From NCBI GenBank assembly GCA_026874595.1, contig CM049322.1:56856386-56920385 (forward strand): a stretch of 64,000 nt of DNA. Reading direction: 5' to 3'. The stretch comes from Sipunculus nudus. Lineage: Eukaryota; Annelida; Sipuncula; Golfingiida; Sipunculidae. A program made the translations under genes and the position numbers. The notes below the pieces were generated by a model, which did not search any database, was not told the DNA's origin, and was given only the letters and a program-made list of their open reading frames with translations. Below are positions 34,110 to 47,599 of the stretch, in pieces; the stretch's first letter is position 1; each line of letters begins with the position of its first letter.

Positions 34110-35930
34110 AAGATATCTTCCCTCCTGAATATGAAGTGTTTTAAATGACTTTTTATAAACAAACACAGTTTTCTATATGACTACGTACAGTTTACTTTAA
34201 TTCCTCCATGCATATCTGACAAACGACTGCTAACATACCTTTGTTACAGTCGAGATCAGATGTACCAATATTGCTGTTGTCTAGATTACTTCTGTATTGC
34301 AGCTACATCTGCTAGTGCAGTTTACTTTATTTTCTTATTTATGTCAGACAAATGCCTGGTGGCATACCTAACTATATTACAACTGATATCAAATCTGTCC
34401 CTGATCTTGTGTTTAGATTGTAACTCTTTTATAGACACTCATGAGTGCAAACTTCAAGGAAACACAATTGCTCATAATGTCCGGCTAATACTTATTTGAT
34501 CGAAGCTTCGTTTGTCATTAATACTTGTGCCTTTTACTGTTCATTAACCCATTAAGTTATCAACGATTGTAACCGAGAAAATGTAAAGCTAGCAAATAAA
34601 AGTATTATCGTGCAAAATAAAATCATTCTATTATTAAGTGTCTGCTTATCCAGTATAGGTTTGAATGCTTTTTCATAGCTCTGCAGATTAATCCTCGTGT
34701 ACCGCAATATAGTGTCATAATTGGCTTATCACATACCATTTAATCCATTACTGTGTTCGTAAACGCCGGCCAGATCACTGAGTTCGAAGGGGTCTGGTGG
34801 TTCCGTACAAATCATCAGTACCCTCTTCACTCCCGAGACATTATTTACATAACCATTGTGACATATCGATACGATCTGCATTTTGTTCAGAATACAGTAA
34901 GATTTGTCAGAAATCTTTTTGGGCCACACGGTTAATTTGTCTTACTGTTATTATCTCCTCCATGAAAAACAAGTGATGCTCGAACATGTTCTCATGACTG
35001 ACCATCAGTGAATTCATGTCATCGTACCGTTTAATTTTCTTACTTGCTAGCATGTGTAACCAGCTGCTGTCGAAGGTTTCGTGTTTTCATTTTCGTACTC
35101 TCCTTTGAACGTCATGTCGAAGTATCGAATAATTTGACTCTATATACCGAAGACCTTTGGTTCATAATAAGCAAGTAAACAATACGGAGATAAAATGTGA
35201 AACGGAAGAAAACAAGTTAGACATTACAAAGTCATGTTTAATTGCTGCACAAACAATATTAAAAATATATCAATCCAGTCACTCGATTAACAAATATAAT
35301 TCTAGCCCTTTCAAACAACTGTTTACTTGAAAAATTTGACCTGTCGTGTGACTTGGATCACGGACAACGCAGGAACAAAGCTCCTATTACATTAAGAACA
35401 GTCACATATGTACACACAAGACGTACCTGGTACATTTTTTAAATTTGAAAGGTACTCTTAAAATATGAACTATTTTTATACTTATGTTGTAATAAAAATA
35501 TTCCCATCATAATTGTTGATTATTTGCTCCATCTGGTGGATAAAGGATAGATCTCTTTTTATTAAATGGGAGTACCGATTCTGTCTTTCATCGCCCTCTT
35601 GTGATCATTCTTTGAAACACAACCCGCGAGATACACATTAATACCGCATATTATGTGTATCAATATGAAATAATATGGGATACTAGCGAGGTTTCCAGTA
35701 CTTATACTGAACCGAATGAGGTATAATTGAAGTTATAAAGATGTATTTAGAAAAAGTCTGACTTTTTCTGTGTTTGAAACCTTGGCACTGTGAAGCGCAA
35801 GCTGTATTATTTTAAATACCAGCATTGTACCCTCTGTCGTGTATGAATATGAACCAAATACAGCTGGTAAATGGGCGCTAGGCGGCGCCAGGTAACCGCT
35901 TTTAAGACACGTTACCCTACCTCATCTTAA
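34110..35930 (+). repeat. Segmental duplication, left copy (3' part of a lost Ig unit)
   Basis: Shares order and sequence with 51940-54040. Anchors include tacgtacagtttactt, tgccttttactgt, agtattatcg preceded by AATAAA (34595-34600), and attaaaaatatatcaa versus attaaaaatatttcaa. Others are gtgacttggatcacgg versus gtgacttggatcagg, and gaatatgaaccaaatac versus gaatatgaaccaagtac. This side lacks the transmembrane exon of unit D and has instead a local duplication at 34.19-34.41 kb. It looks like the 3' end of a dead unit. Confidence 0.75.
34595..34600 (+). promoter_or_regulatory. Polyadenylation signal of the dead unit (AATAAA)
   Basis: AATAAA followed by agtattatcg, aligned with the AATAAA at 52791-52796 downstream of unit D. 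Confidence 0.5.
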
Positions 35931-37300
35931 AGGTTATTGCTCTGGCAGTGACCTCGCCCATACGAGAATGAATAATATTCAACGTACACATCATTGTGAG
36001 GGATTTTTGAGATGTTTGATAAATTTCGTGGAGGTTACCACCGAAAACAGACGAACTGCCTTCGGAAAGACCGGATTGTCTTGTGTCCTCTTTTCTAATC
36101 GGGTTATTCACAACACACATGTGTGACACAATCGGCTCCCAGCGCGAGTTTTTTTACCATTTGAATAACCCCTGCCTGACATTTGCATGTTCAGTAAATG
36201 TGAAAAACATGTGACTCTCGATTCCTCGGCACTCATTTCTGATATCAGCATGCAAAAATGGTTAATTCTCCATTTCATCCAGGTCATCGTTAATCATCAT
36301 GACCACAACAATTGTCGTTGCAATATCACCTTGCATTTGCACATTCACAAATTCTGCAGACAATTTTATTATGTAAACTGTCCAAGGAAACACGTACACA
36401 ACTTTATGTTTATATTTACAAAACTGCATCATCGATATTACTCCGCAATTAGATCCATAGGTTTATCAATATATAAAATATGTTTAAAGAAAAAAAACAC
36501 ACTGTTGGTTATGTTTGTCAAGGGTGTTGTCGATGCCTGCTCCATATTTGCTCCAATTACATTTGGCGGTCTTCGGAACTCTGGACCTCCCCTTGGATCC
36601 ACCTCTGCTAATATAGAGATATGCAAATTCCTTTTTCTTTATTTAGGAGCAGTTTCATCTTTCATACCTTTCTTACATCAACCGATCCTTCATATGTCTA
36701 ACAATAATAATATATGTAACCAGTCAAAGATCTTTGACAATCTGAATGATCCCGCATCCCATTGTGGTTCTCAAAAATAAACATCATCATTGACCAGGTC
36801 ATCAAAATAGACATACCAATGTTAGAATTTCTTGCCACAGGCACAATGCTACAAAGAAAACTGTAAAATAGGCGTACATATGTTTTAGGGACATGTTCCC
36901 AATGAAAATCTATATATCATTTTACATTTAAAAGTAAAGTTGAGCCAACAATCCTCATCACATTTAAAACATATTCCATCCTCGATAAAAGGCCCGGTTA
37001 CCAGGTTTATCAGCCAGTCCATGTATATCACAAAGTCTGGTGATCAAGGTCATCCTTGAAGCGAATATTATTTATAGAATAAAACTTCTTTGTGGACTGG
37101 GTTTATTTATTATATAAGATTTTGATACTAAACCACTCTATTTTTGCCACTTGAAAATAATAAAAATAGGAAAATTAACACAGATTGTTATTCAACACAC
37201 ATAGTATATACGTGTACATATTGTTGTACATTTTGTTGACATAATGTTGTCATAACGAGACGTGACACTTTATATGATATACAATAAATATAATAAGATA
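35931..37300. other. Intergenic region
   Basis: A 197-codon + strand open frame at 36187-36780 has no recognisable domain and a His/Asn/Ile-rich composition typical of chance frames in AT-rich DNA. A GC-richer patch near 36530-36620 may be a short repeat. Confidence 0.4.
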
Positions 37301-39460
37301 GACTTTTGTTTGTTTTCGTGATAGAGATGAAATGCAAGACACATGAATAAGAATTTTAATAAAAGTTTCGTTGTTATCACATGATACCCCATCGTCATTT
37401 TTCTTATATAATATTATGCCAAGCTCGGTATTCAAGTATTTCCAAAGCATATTAGTTAATACATATTCTCAGATCTGTCATACATTGCTCTCAAGGGCAG
37501 TTCTATTTAAACTCCTTAAAACTCTTCGCACAACATTTTTACTGTTTGTGCCTCTGAGAAAACCAAGCGCAAGACATTAATACCTTCTCAATCGCAAAGT
37601 CCCAATATCCGCAAGAGTTCTTATGTTAATCCCTAACCAGCTTCGGCTACTACGGTGTTATACAGTAAATGATCTTCTGAGGACACACCACTAATTATAT
37701 TACTCCGTTACAAACAGGCATGTTCAAAAGATAAAGGTAACAACAGCGTGCTAATAAAATGATATAACTGTAAAATTGTTTGTGTTGAATACGTTTCATT
37801 TTGGTCAATATACTTTTTCCCTAAAGATAAAAAGTGCCATTACATCCGTAATGAAATATATTTTACAAGTAAGAAAATTTTTATACACCTGGTTTTATTT
37901 CAGAAATGTTTATGCCATGGCGTTTAATCTGCTTAGAGCACTCCTTCATACCGTTTTCTTCATCAAATGTGCATAGGATTACAAAGAGTTATTAGTACTG
38001 TACATAAGTTTTATTGGTTAAACCTTTCAAGTTGTATAATATGTTGTTTTTCTATGTATATAATTAATTGTCTCTTCATGGATCCATTTTATGCATTTCT
38101 TTTATCCCCCATAAATGCATTAAATTTATTAACAAGTCATTCCATATGTGTTGTAATGTTTTTCAGTTGATGATTTTTGGTAACGGTTCTAGTGTTGTAT
38201 AGAAGCACATAACATTTTTAACATTTTTACAAATTATACGCAAGAAGCTGGTGATATTAAGGTCACTCAAAACTATTTTTAGCATAAACATTATGATATC
38301 AAACGGTTGAAGATTTATAGGACCTCAGTTATGTGTTTTAATTGATACTAATATATATATATATATTTCATTAACATATATGGATTTCTCTGTGATGTTA
38401 AGAGTACGTTAGAGTTACAGTCTGAATATAATCGTTGAAGCCAGAGGTAAATTTAAAAGAGGAAAAATTTCGAATTGTTTCAGTTATATTCACAGTTCGT
38501 GTAGCAAAAGGACCGTAAAATAAGGCGTCCAATCTTTGGGGAACCACGACCCTCCCTTGTGTTGCAGGAACCGACTTTCTCCGATAGACAAAAGACAATG
38601 ACTATAAAAAATATGTGGTGATTATCAAAGACCGGCACAGTGCATATGGGGAACCTAAGGATCTCAAATCTCAGCATGAACCACTCCGGGTATAATCAGT
38701 GTGTCCCACTCTCGGGTTTCCGAGAGATCATCGAAGAGGGGCCTGGCATATACCCTCAGGTAAATACAATATGTAATAAAGATAAACCCTTGATATTGTT
38801 ATTATATCATTTTGTTTTGTTTCGGTCATTTGAATAATTCAATAGCTTTATCACCACCATATTTGTCTTACATAATTGGAAAATATATAAACTAAAATAT
38901 ATAATTTACATATATTATTCTCATGTGTCTCATCCTAATGGTCTCAGTTTGACAGCAGTCGGCGGTAAGCACAGCGATTCCAGGTGCTACTTCAAGCAAA
39001 ATCTCTGATCCGAACACAAAACAACTTGCCCTCCCTCGAAGCTGTCGGTAAAATGGCGCTCTACTGTAATCGAATATGGACTTTATTACAATAAATAAAA
39101 CAGAGATTGATCTGATATTAAGAAGAGTATACTTTATTTCACAACATTTTCGACCAGTAAAAAAAGTGCAGTACATTCTGAATTGAGACTGTTATTAAAA
39201 ATATTTTTATTAAAATGCTTACTTTATGACCTCAACCTACTCGACTGCTTTCGTTTGTTACAGAAACAATGGCTCTCCGTTGTGATCTCCTCGTTCACCC
39301 TCACGTGCATCTTGGTGACGGTCTGGTCTTTCTTTCTGCTTTATCAATCAAAATGAAATCATCCAACGTTTTTGTTGGGAAAGCGATGTTATAATGTCAT
39401 CGTTCATATAAAGAAAGTGAATCACGTATATTATAACAACAATTGTTATGCATTTTGAAG
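37300..39460 (+). pseudogene. Ig-array unit A (degenerate V-like exon, intact transmembrane exon)
   Basis: Unit homologous to unit B over about 2.1 kb. The V-like exon spans about 38496-38759: VAKGP and later GNLRISNLSMNHSGYNQC match unit D (IAQGPSN, WNLKISDLRFNLSGYYQC). It is interrupted by TAA and TAG stops and a frame change. A poorly conserved stalk-like segment follows near 38.94-39.0 kb. The last exon (39264-39356) is intact. No second Ig exon like those of C and D was found between them. Interpreted as a pseudogene. Confidence 0.65.
39264..39356 (+). CDS. Transmembrane/terminal exon of Ig unit A
   Basis: After acceptor tcgtttgttacag, the frame encodes KQWLSVVISSFTLTCILVTV, then WSFFLLYQSK and TGA. 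About 23 hydrophobic residues form a convincing membrane segment with a short cytoplasmic tail. It is not homologous to the transmembrane exon of unit D, so units of the array use different anchors. Confidence 0.55.
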   Translation, partial: KQWLSVVISSFTLTCILVTVWSFFLLYQSK

Positions 39461-40250
39461 AAATGAAAATGCTTTATTAAGATAATCAAGAGATTCTCTG
39501 CAAAATGGCACAGGACTAATAACAAAGGGTGTGAGCTGCTACAAACAATTTAAATCATTGTACATCTAAGGTAGGATACTGCTAAACAACGGGCTCGAAA
39601 ATTTTCATAAGGACAGCAAGCGTCAATAAATAGAAAATTGTGAACCAAAATACTGTAGTATTGGGTTATTGAGAATCCACGGGAATCACGTGTCACGCTT
39701 GATGGACATGGTTTGGCGAGCAAAAGAAATAAGTGCATGTGCACGGGTACTCATTGAACCTGGCTTTGAATACAACAGGTGAGAGCTGTCATAATTTGAC
39801 ATTCGTGCGTAAGGATCGTTTTTCCAGTTACTGTAACGGGACCGGTGAAAAGAAGAATTATAAGTTCAGTAGAAAGTTCAGAAAGCTTGCCCGAGGGAAA
39901 AAGTGACAGGAGAATTCGTGAAATATGGACGAAAGTGACAACTATGGATAAAACGGTGAATAATTATGTGGAAAGAATTAAAAAAGTTAAAGAATCAGTT
40001 ACATGAAATGAAAACTCAATGATTTAACTAGAAAATGGTGCCTCTTATATTTAGATAGGAAAGACTTGAAATAAAAATACAATATGACAGATGACGGGGT
40101 GTCAAGGTCAGAAACAAATGGAAAAAGGAAAGAAATTATGTAATGGAGTAGCAGATGATAAAGAAATACCATACTGATCTACAAAGTGCCGGAAGGAGTA
40201 GAAAAAGATACGGGTTGTAAAGAATATATAATGCCATTCCGGAAGAAAGA
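39461..40250. other. Intergenic sequence, possibly LINE-derived at its right end
   Basis: Lys/Glu-rich short frames at about 39.85-40.0 kb on the + strand could belong to the LINE ORF1 remnant that follows. Nothing firmer is visible. Confidence 0.3.
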
Positions 40251-40252
40251 AA

Positions 40253-40471
40253 TTGGACTTAACCCTGTACCCTAAGAAGAGAATGCCCATCGGTCTGGTA
40301 AAAAAAACCTTCCAAACCAATGAGAATGAGTTGGCTAATGACGAGAGTGAAGGTGAAGGCCGAACAAGGAAACCAAGGCCTATACATGCGAGGCTATTGA
40401 GACGAAACGATCGAGACAATACCTCGGAGGACACCCTCAAGAAGTTACTGGGGAAATATCTATGTAACTGA
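40253..40471 (+). pseudogene. Probable LINE ORF1 fragment
   Basis: A short + frame contains RKPRPIHARLLRRNDRDN and LKKLLGKYL, similar to the 'RPIIARFLRYSDRE' segment of LINE ORF1 RNA-binding domains. It lies about 1.2 kb before ORF2 fragments of the same orientation. Confidence 0.45.
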
Positions 40472-40729
40472 CTATAATCGTCACCCAAGGAGTGTGCATG
40501 GAGAACATGAAGGACATGAGAAAAAAAGGCTGGTATGCTTTTATTCCAAAGAGGGTCCCGCGGGTAGTCCAGTTCAGGAAGGGCTCAAAATGTACGAAAA
40601 GTTCACAGCAAACATTCAGACTGAAGGAGGATATAACTGCCTTAAACAGACGCAACTCAGTCATTATCTAATCATAATGTTTTTAAGTAATAATGTATTC
40701 GTTTTTTGATTATGGAATTCATTTTCAGG

Positions 40730-40980
40730 TTTCAGAACATAAGTGATATTATGTTGCAGAGGCAGACACCGTGAAAAGTCACCCTGGGTCTATAGGCCGA
40801 AGAGCTTAATCTTTTAACAGGTAAGTTGGAATGTTGTTGTTGACATATGAAGGTCAAAGGTGTACCAATTTCATTTCCTTCTATAAATATTCTCTTAAAT
40901 GTGATACTTCTATTACAATATCTGTTGTCAGAGGAAAATGTAACATCATACTCGTCCCATAAAAGGAGCATGCGATCCTG
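40730..40980 (-). CDS. Ig-like domain fragment on the minus strand
   Basis: After an acceptor-like aaaatcacag on the minus strand, an open frame reads DRMLLLWDEYDVTFSSDN, FIEGNEIGTPLTFICQQQ and HSNLP, then LSSSAYRPRVTFHG. The spacing of LTFIC and the C-x3-H pattern resemble the F strand of a C1-type Ig domain, with a further Cys upstream (RYCNRS). It is opposite in orientation to the rest of the array. The assignment is tentative; a chance or unrelated exon cannot be excluded. Confidence 0.35.
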
Positions 40981-41439
40981 TGATTTTAATACTTTTATTA
41001 TATAACCCGTACGGACAATAATGCTCCTAAATTTACAGCAACCACGCTTAATACAATAGGGGTAAGAGATTACAAAAAGAGGAGGAAGGTGGTCAAATGG
41101 GTTTACTAGAAACTAAGCTGAAATGGTACATGTTATTTACTAGAAACGCATAGCGATTTACTGTCAACGAATAAATCGACGTATCAGTAGAACAGAAAGT
41201 TGTGGTGTTATTACTCTAGTTACTCCAATGCTGGACATAAAATAAAAAGAAATAACATGCGATTTATTAAGAAGGTATATTATTATGGAATGTAGTATAC
41301 AAGGCCATTTATTCACAGTAATAAATACGCAACTAATATTGAAATGGAACAGATATTTACAGAGTAAGGAATCCTTAATAAAAGCTATCACTTGGAGAAC
41401 AATACACCCATTAGTACAAAGAACACTAGATTTGTTTTT

Positions 41440-42490
41440 ATCAAATATTTAAAATTTCGCATTAGAGAATATGCTATCGTTTATTCTAAAAGGAAAGCAA
41501 AATTATGGAGAGAAAAATTCAAAATCTTGAAAAATGGTACAGATTAATGAAAAAAATTAACAAAGTAATTTACAAATGATCAAGAAATCTAAGGGGAATT
41601 ACGTGAAACCAAGATCGTAAGAAGAATTACATAATCACATGACAGAAGGTATAGTATTACGCTCAAGAACAGCATGGTACGAAAGCGGGTAAAAACACAC
41701 ACAGTGTTTCTGTAATATTAAAAAGATCACGTAAAGTTAAAACTTATATTAGAAAGCTTTCATATGAGAATAAAATTATAACTGGTCCAAATGAAATTCT
41801 GGAATCAATATTATTTTCTTCGAAGACAAATATAAATGAAAAGGGAATATGACACGACAAGAATGATCTTTGTATTTAAACAAGTTTGGTACTCCTGCAA
41901 TTAAGGACACAGAAAATATGGCAAAAAACACACTCAACGAGGTACAGAAGTCTATTGATTTAATGGGACCCAGGAAATCACCAGGCAGTGATGAACTGCC
42001 CAAAGAATGTTATACAGAATTCTTTCATATGGTGGTGGACATAAATTCATACATTAACAGTTAAAAAATGGCTTATTATAGAAAAATCAAGGGCAGTCAA
42101 TCATCACACTTATATCGAAACACTGGAAAGAAATATGTCTCTTAGAAAACGCGCGACCGATTAGTCTTTTGAATGTCAACGCAAATTACTAAGCAAAATC
42201 TTAACAGACAGAATAAAGACTCATCTTAAAAATATAATACATCTTGAGCAGTCAGCGTTTATTAGCGGAAGAACCATAAACGAGAATATGAGATTAGTTT
42301 CAGACATTTAAGAATACATTCAAAGTGAAAATTTCCAAGGTATATAATTTGCAGCAAATTTTCAGGCAGCATTTGACTTTATTCTTAAAAACTGTTATGA
42401 CGAAATTTGGAATTACTGAGACATACATAGACAGGGTTAAACGTTTTTACAGAGAAACTGATTGTTGTGTGATTAAAAATGGCTTCACAT
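41440..42490 (+). mobile_element. L1/Tx1-like LINE ORF2 fragment, heavily decayed
   Basis: + strand fragments in changing frames: NEVQKSIDLMGPRKSPGSDE (pre-RT), ARPISLLNV, LTDRIKTHLKNIIHLEQSAF with ISGRT, and FAANFQAAFDF. These match reverse-transcriptase motifs 0-A in the order expected for L1/Tx1-like LINEs. The element is probably of the same group as the minus-strand LINE at 19.5-23.9 kb. No catalytic YxDD is visible. Confidence 0.7.
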
Positions 42491-43223
<733 letters not shown>

Positions 43224-43339
43224 ATATACATGTGCATGCTACATCTGTGTATATAACTTAAATGAGTAATACTTAAATGTACAGTATTTAGACCTTTTCG
43301 ATAATTCCAATTTTTGTTTCTTTAAACAAAGACCAGTCA

Positions 43340-43391
43340 TTTCTGCAGACTTCAACATGAGCTTACATTCGGAGTTTTATTCTGTTGACAG
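43340..43391 (+). other. Candidate leader exon of Ig unit B (decayed)
   Basis: gcttacattcgg followed by attctgttgacag and a gtaaat donor resembles the candidate leader exon before unit D (49383-49434). The frame that would join a phase-1 Ig exon contains a TGA, so it is not functional as read. Confidence 0.3.
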
Positions 43392-44259
43392 GTAAATTTC
43401 TTGTTTTATTCCAGGATAAAACAAGACCTTTATTTTACAAATCCTTTTTTTTCCATTTTTGTAACCATGAATATGTGAAATAATCTTCATAAATCTTTAA
43501 AAACTTTCAGTATATGCGCGTATTTCCTAATCTACTTTTTTCACATATAAACTGGAACGCACAATCAGTACATATTTTTTCCGGAATAATTCTACCAATA
43601 GTGTAATTTCTACCATGATTTCTTTTAAAAGCACTGAACAAAAGACTTCTGAATTCTTATTCAAACTTCGGTCTAGTAAGATCCATATTTAGTTTACCGT
43701 CATTTACATGCTCTATATGCAATATATGGGTAAAGAGTGTAAATAGTATGTCAAGGAAAAATATTAACAATGTAGGTGTGATGCCAGTGCGGAAGTTTTT
43801 TGGTATAAAATGCCACTGTTAGAGAATCACGGAAATTGGTAAAAGTGCAATCGTAACTTCTTTGCGCTTGCGCAGCTCCATGTGTCGATGTAACATTACT
43901 GGCGTACGTGCAGTGGTCACTTTTATGAGTTTATACTTATTTTTTGTGTCCGATATTTTTTTATATCACTCGTGGGCTGAAGCAGCGCCTTGCCCATTGC
44001 TTGTAGTCCAGGGCCTGAGGGATGGAAATTGAAATGGTGAAAGGTGACTGGTAGGACATCGGGCCAGCACAAAAGAATCGCATCGTCGACCCAGGGGACG
44101 ACGCGATAATCTATGCAGGACACCTGACTGACACCAAAGTACCACGGGTCGTGTGGCACTCCAATCATCCGCGTTTTCCTTGTAATTTCAGTTAAGAGGA
44201 GAGCATATATATATTTTTACCCCACTACATTTCTGTTATATCATGGTTTCACCCGATTA

Positions 44260-44261
<2 letters not shown>

Positions 44262-44321
<60 letters not shown>
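44262..44321. repeat. (TA)n microsatellite
   Basis: Pure TA dinucleotide run of about 60 bp. Confidence 0.95.
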
Positions 44322-44324
<3 letters not shown>

Positions 44325-44329
44325 ACCCG

Positions 44330-46255
44330 GTTGCAATTTTCATTTAATAATATCGTGGCAAGCTCGCTATCAAGATATTTGCAGAACAGATTATATTCTA
44401 GGACCAGGTAGGAATGCTATCAAGAAATTCTATTTAAAGTCTATGTAAATGCAGAATTATATTTTATCTTGCCAATGATATATCCTATCACGAGCTTGAG
44501 TATGTTTTATGACATTTCCACAGAAAAAAAGAACAAAGAGAATGTAGAAAACTATTGCGACTAGGTTTTGCTTTAGCTTCTAATGGGTTTATTTTCAGTG
44601 TTATATCTTCTTAATCGCCCAATCTCTACAACTGCTAGGAATTATAATGCTAATCACGTGACACATAGGGCTCATTTGGCGTCATTTTGTTAGTGGTCAT
44701 CTCCGTTTCACGCAGGCTTATTCGTTAAATGCACGTGACACAAGATGATGCTTTTAAAAAGCTATTACAGGAAAATTGTAAACTTTTGTATGAAAAAATT
44801 GGAGTAATGTTTAAAATATTTTTTTCAGTAAACAGAAACCATATGTAGGAAAATGTATTTTACCAGGAAAAAATTGCATAGACTTATTTCTACTTCCGAA
44901 AAATTCATGCCGTGGAATGTAATCTTTTTCAGAGCACTCCTTTATGCAATTCTGCATGAAACGTACAAAGGAATATAAAGAGTAATCGAATGGGAAAATG
45001 TTTTAATTCACATTTGTTTTATTGGTTCAACATTTTAAGTGTAATATGTTTTGGTATATACAAAAATGTGTCTTCATGCATAATTTTATAGACTGATTCT
45101 TCATCCCATCTAAAAGAATTGAATTGATTTCCAAAAGTTGTTCCATATGAGTTGTATAGTATGCTCTTGGTATTTTAGCATTAACCTCATTATTAATTTA
45201 CTTTTGCAAGGAGCTTATTTTGTTGACAAGTAATATTATTATTGAATATAATCCATCGTTAATTCTTCAAAGGAAAGCTGTATAAGGTTTTATAAACATA
45301 TGTAAGAAGAATATTTATGTTTTGATTAACAAAATCGTCAGTTCCATGCATATGGCTTTCTTTGTAAAAAAAATAGTACCTGTGAAGAGGTACAGGCTGA
45401 ATATAGTTGTTGAAGCCAGTGGTATATTTTACAGAACAGACATGTTGATTTAATTCAGTTATTTTCTTAGTATTGCACAAACACCGTCCAACACAGTGTC
45501 GAATCTTTAGGAAACTGCGACCCTCGCTTGTGTTGAGGAGACCAACAGTGGACCAGAGACGGTTACAAAACATCTCAGAATGACGTTGGGGAAATGAGAG
45601 ACATGGCATACACAGTACAGATGTGGAACCTAAGGATGTCGGTCCTCAGGATGAACCACTCCGGGTATGTGTTTCTATGGGATTACCGGATGATCAACGG
45701 AGAGTGGGGTGGCTTATGAACTTAGGTAAATACAAGGTATTGTCACTATGTCAGTTAAATTTATTACTGTCACTTGATTAATTTCATCAGCATTTGGTAT
45801 AATCCCACCATATTTGTCTGACATAATTTGAATCCAACTGAATAGCGGAAAAGTAACAGTTAATTTTACTCATATTGTATAAATATAAAATGCGATAAAT
45901 TTAATATTGTAAAACATAGATTTGACAGCCTCTTATTTCCTGGTACGAATATCTAGTCATGTTGAATGAATTAAGAGTTCTAAAAAAATAAGGATTTGTA
46001 AATAAAGGATTTAGATCGGTATGACGGAATATTAATTTATTTGGACCTAAAAACATAAATTTGTGATTACACCCAGTCTGAAGGGTAATGTACTAATCAT
46101 CATTTCATTGAGATAGTCAGGATTATTGTTAGCATTAGTTTGAATGACACCGCAGGTGATCTCAGTACAACAATTTAGGAATGGTGTAGTTTTCAAACAA
46201 GAAGGCAGTTGAGCAACTACATTTCCATAATCATGACATCTGTGGTTGAACCTTC

Positions 46256-46306
<51 letters not shown>

Positions 46307-46560
46307 CATTAATTTGTTACAAAAACAATGGCTCTTAAGATTGCTACCTGCCTTCGTTGACCTTGATGCGCACCTTGCTGTTGGCCTCGTCTTTCTTTCT
46401 GCTTTACCAATGGAAATGAAGTGTCTATGGATATGTATGTACAGTAATTGTCTTGGGGAGCGCATATTGATGGCTACAGATCTTCGGATTAAAATTGATA
46501 CACCTTTGTGCATTAACGCATAGCTTGAAACGTTTTCATTTAGAAAAAAAAAGTCATATT
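44330..46560 (+). pseudogene. Ig-array unit B (V-like exon and transmembrane remnant)
   Basis: Homologous to unit A along its length. The V-like exon (about 45470-45725) reads IAQTPSNTVSNL, then a TAG stop, ETATLACVEE, a frame change, and NLRMSVLRMNHSGY. The transmembrane exon equivalent starts near 46325, but its acceptor is ttacaaaaac where unit A has ttacagaaac, so the AG is lost, and the frame shifts inside. Clear pseudogene. Confidence 0.7.
46259..46305. repeat. (TA)n microsatellite inside unit B
   Basis: Pure TA run lying just before the transmembrane-exon remnant. Confidence 0.95.
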
Positions 46561-47599
46561 ATCATCAGTCTTATCCTAAAAGTAAATCACATATTGTTAT
46601 AACATTTTTTATGTTCTTCATTTTATAAAGCTGAAAATAAAAATAATTCCATTTCGAAACCCGCATAGCAATAGTAAGCGGTTTTTTTAATTGTTAAAAC
46701 CGGTTTTATATCTTATTTCGTTTCCATTCCACATGTTTCTTTTCAGTCCATTTGAACATATAAAATCAAACACATTCGGGTATTATGGTCAAACATAATT
46801 TACATGTACTTTTCGGTACCTTTATATGTTGTACTATTATCCTTTAAATAAAACAATAATATACGTAATATCAGCACACTTGTTAATTCCTCTATTCTAT
46901 GTTATTCATTATGCATATCATTACTAAATAAAGGCACGGGAAGCTTCGCCCGCTGTTGTGGAGTCTAATGAATGAAAGGCGGCCCTTTGTTGTCATGATG
47001 GTGTAACTACCATGAAATGCGGCCACGTTCTGTTTAAAAGGACACAGTGTGAACCACATGGAAAGCTTCTTCATACAGACATCTTTTCTTGTGCAGTTAA
47101 TGTACTTTGGTGCTGTAGTAATATGAGAGACACCGCTGCGATTTGATGGAAAGCACTAACCGCTTCGAGAAACATAGCCACAAAATAAAGTAGAATAAGG
47201 ACAACTGATTATTGAGAACATCGAGTACCATTTTTTCCTCATTATTATTATTTCAATTATTAACAATATTTATTCAAACTAATATACTATAAATCATAAC
47301 ATTGGTTAATTCAATTTCAAGAAAGACAAAAAATGACATATAAGACTTGGAAAAGGTTCGGCAAGTCGTAGGGTGAATCGACGCAACGGAGCCACGGTCA
47401 CCTTGGACTAAAACCTATTAATCGCAGTGTTTAAAACCATATTAATTTGTATAGCCCAGCAGCCTAGTGAATTCGCTTCATAAAATACTCTAAAGTCTAA
47501 TGTTACTTTTTTTGTAAGTATAAATGAATGTTCTTTATTTGGATTATGTAAAATAAACTAGATTCAGCAACATAAATCGACAGAAGTTAACATATCATT
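46561..47599. other. Intergenic sequence between Ig units B and C
   Basis: No gene recognised. AT-rich, with a few short open frames on both strands. Confidence 0.4.

Noticed and set aside
36187-36780. 197-codon + strand open frame
   Set aside because: It has no recognisable domain, is rich in His/Asn/Ile/Phe, and lies in AT-rich DNA where long chance frames occur.
43923-44168. 81-codon minus-strand frame in a GC-richer patch
   Set aside because: No family was recognised and no splice context is present; the patch is more likely an unclassified short repeat.
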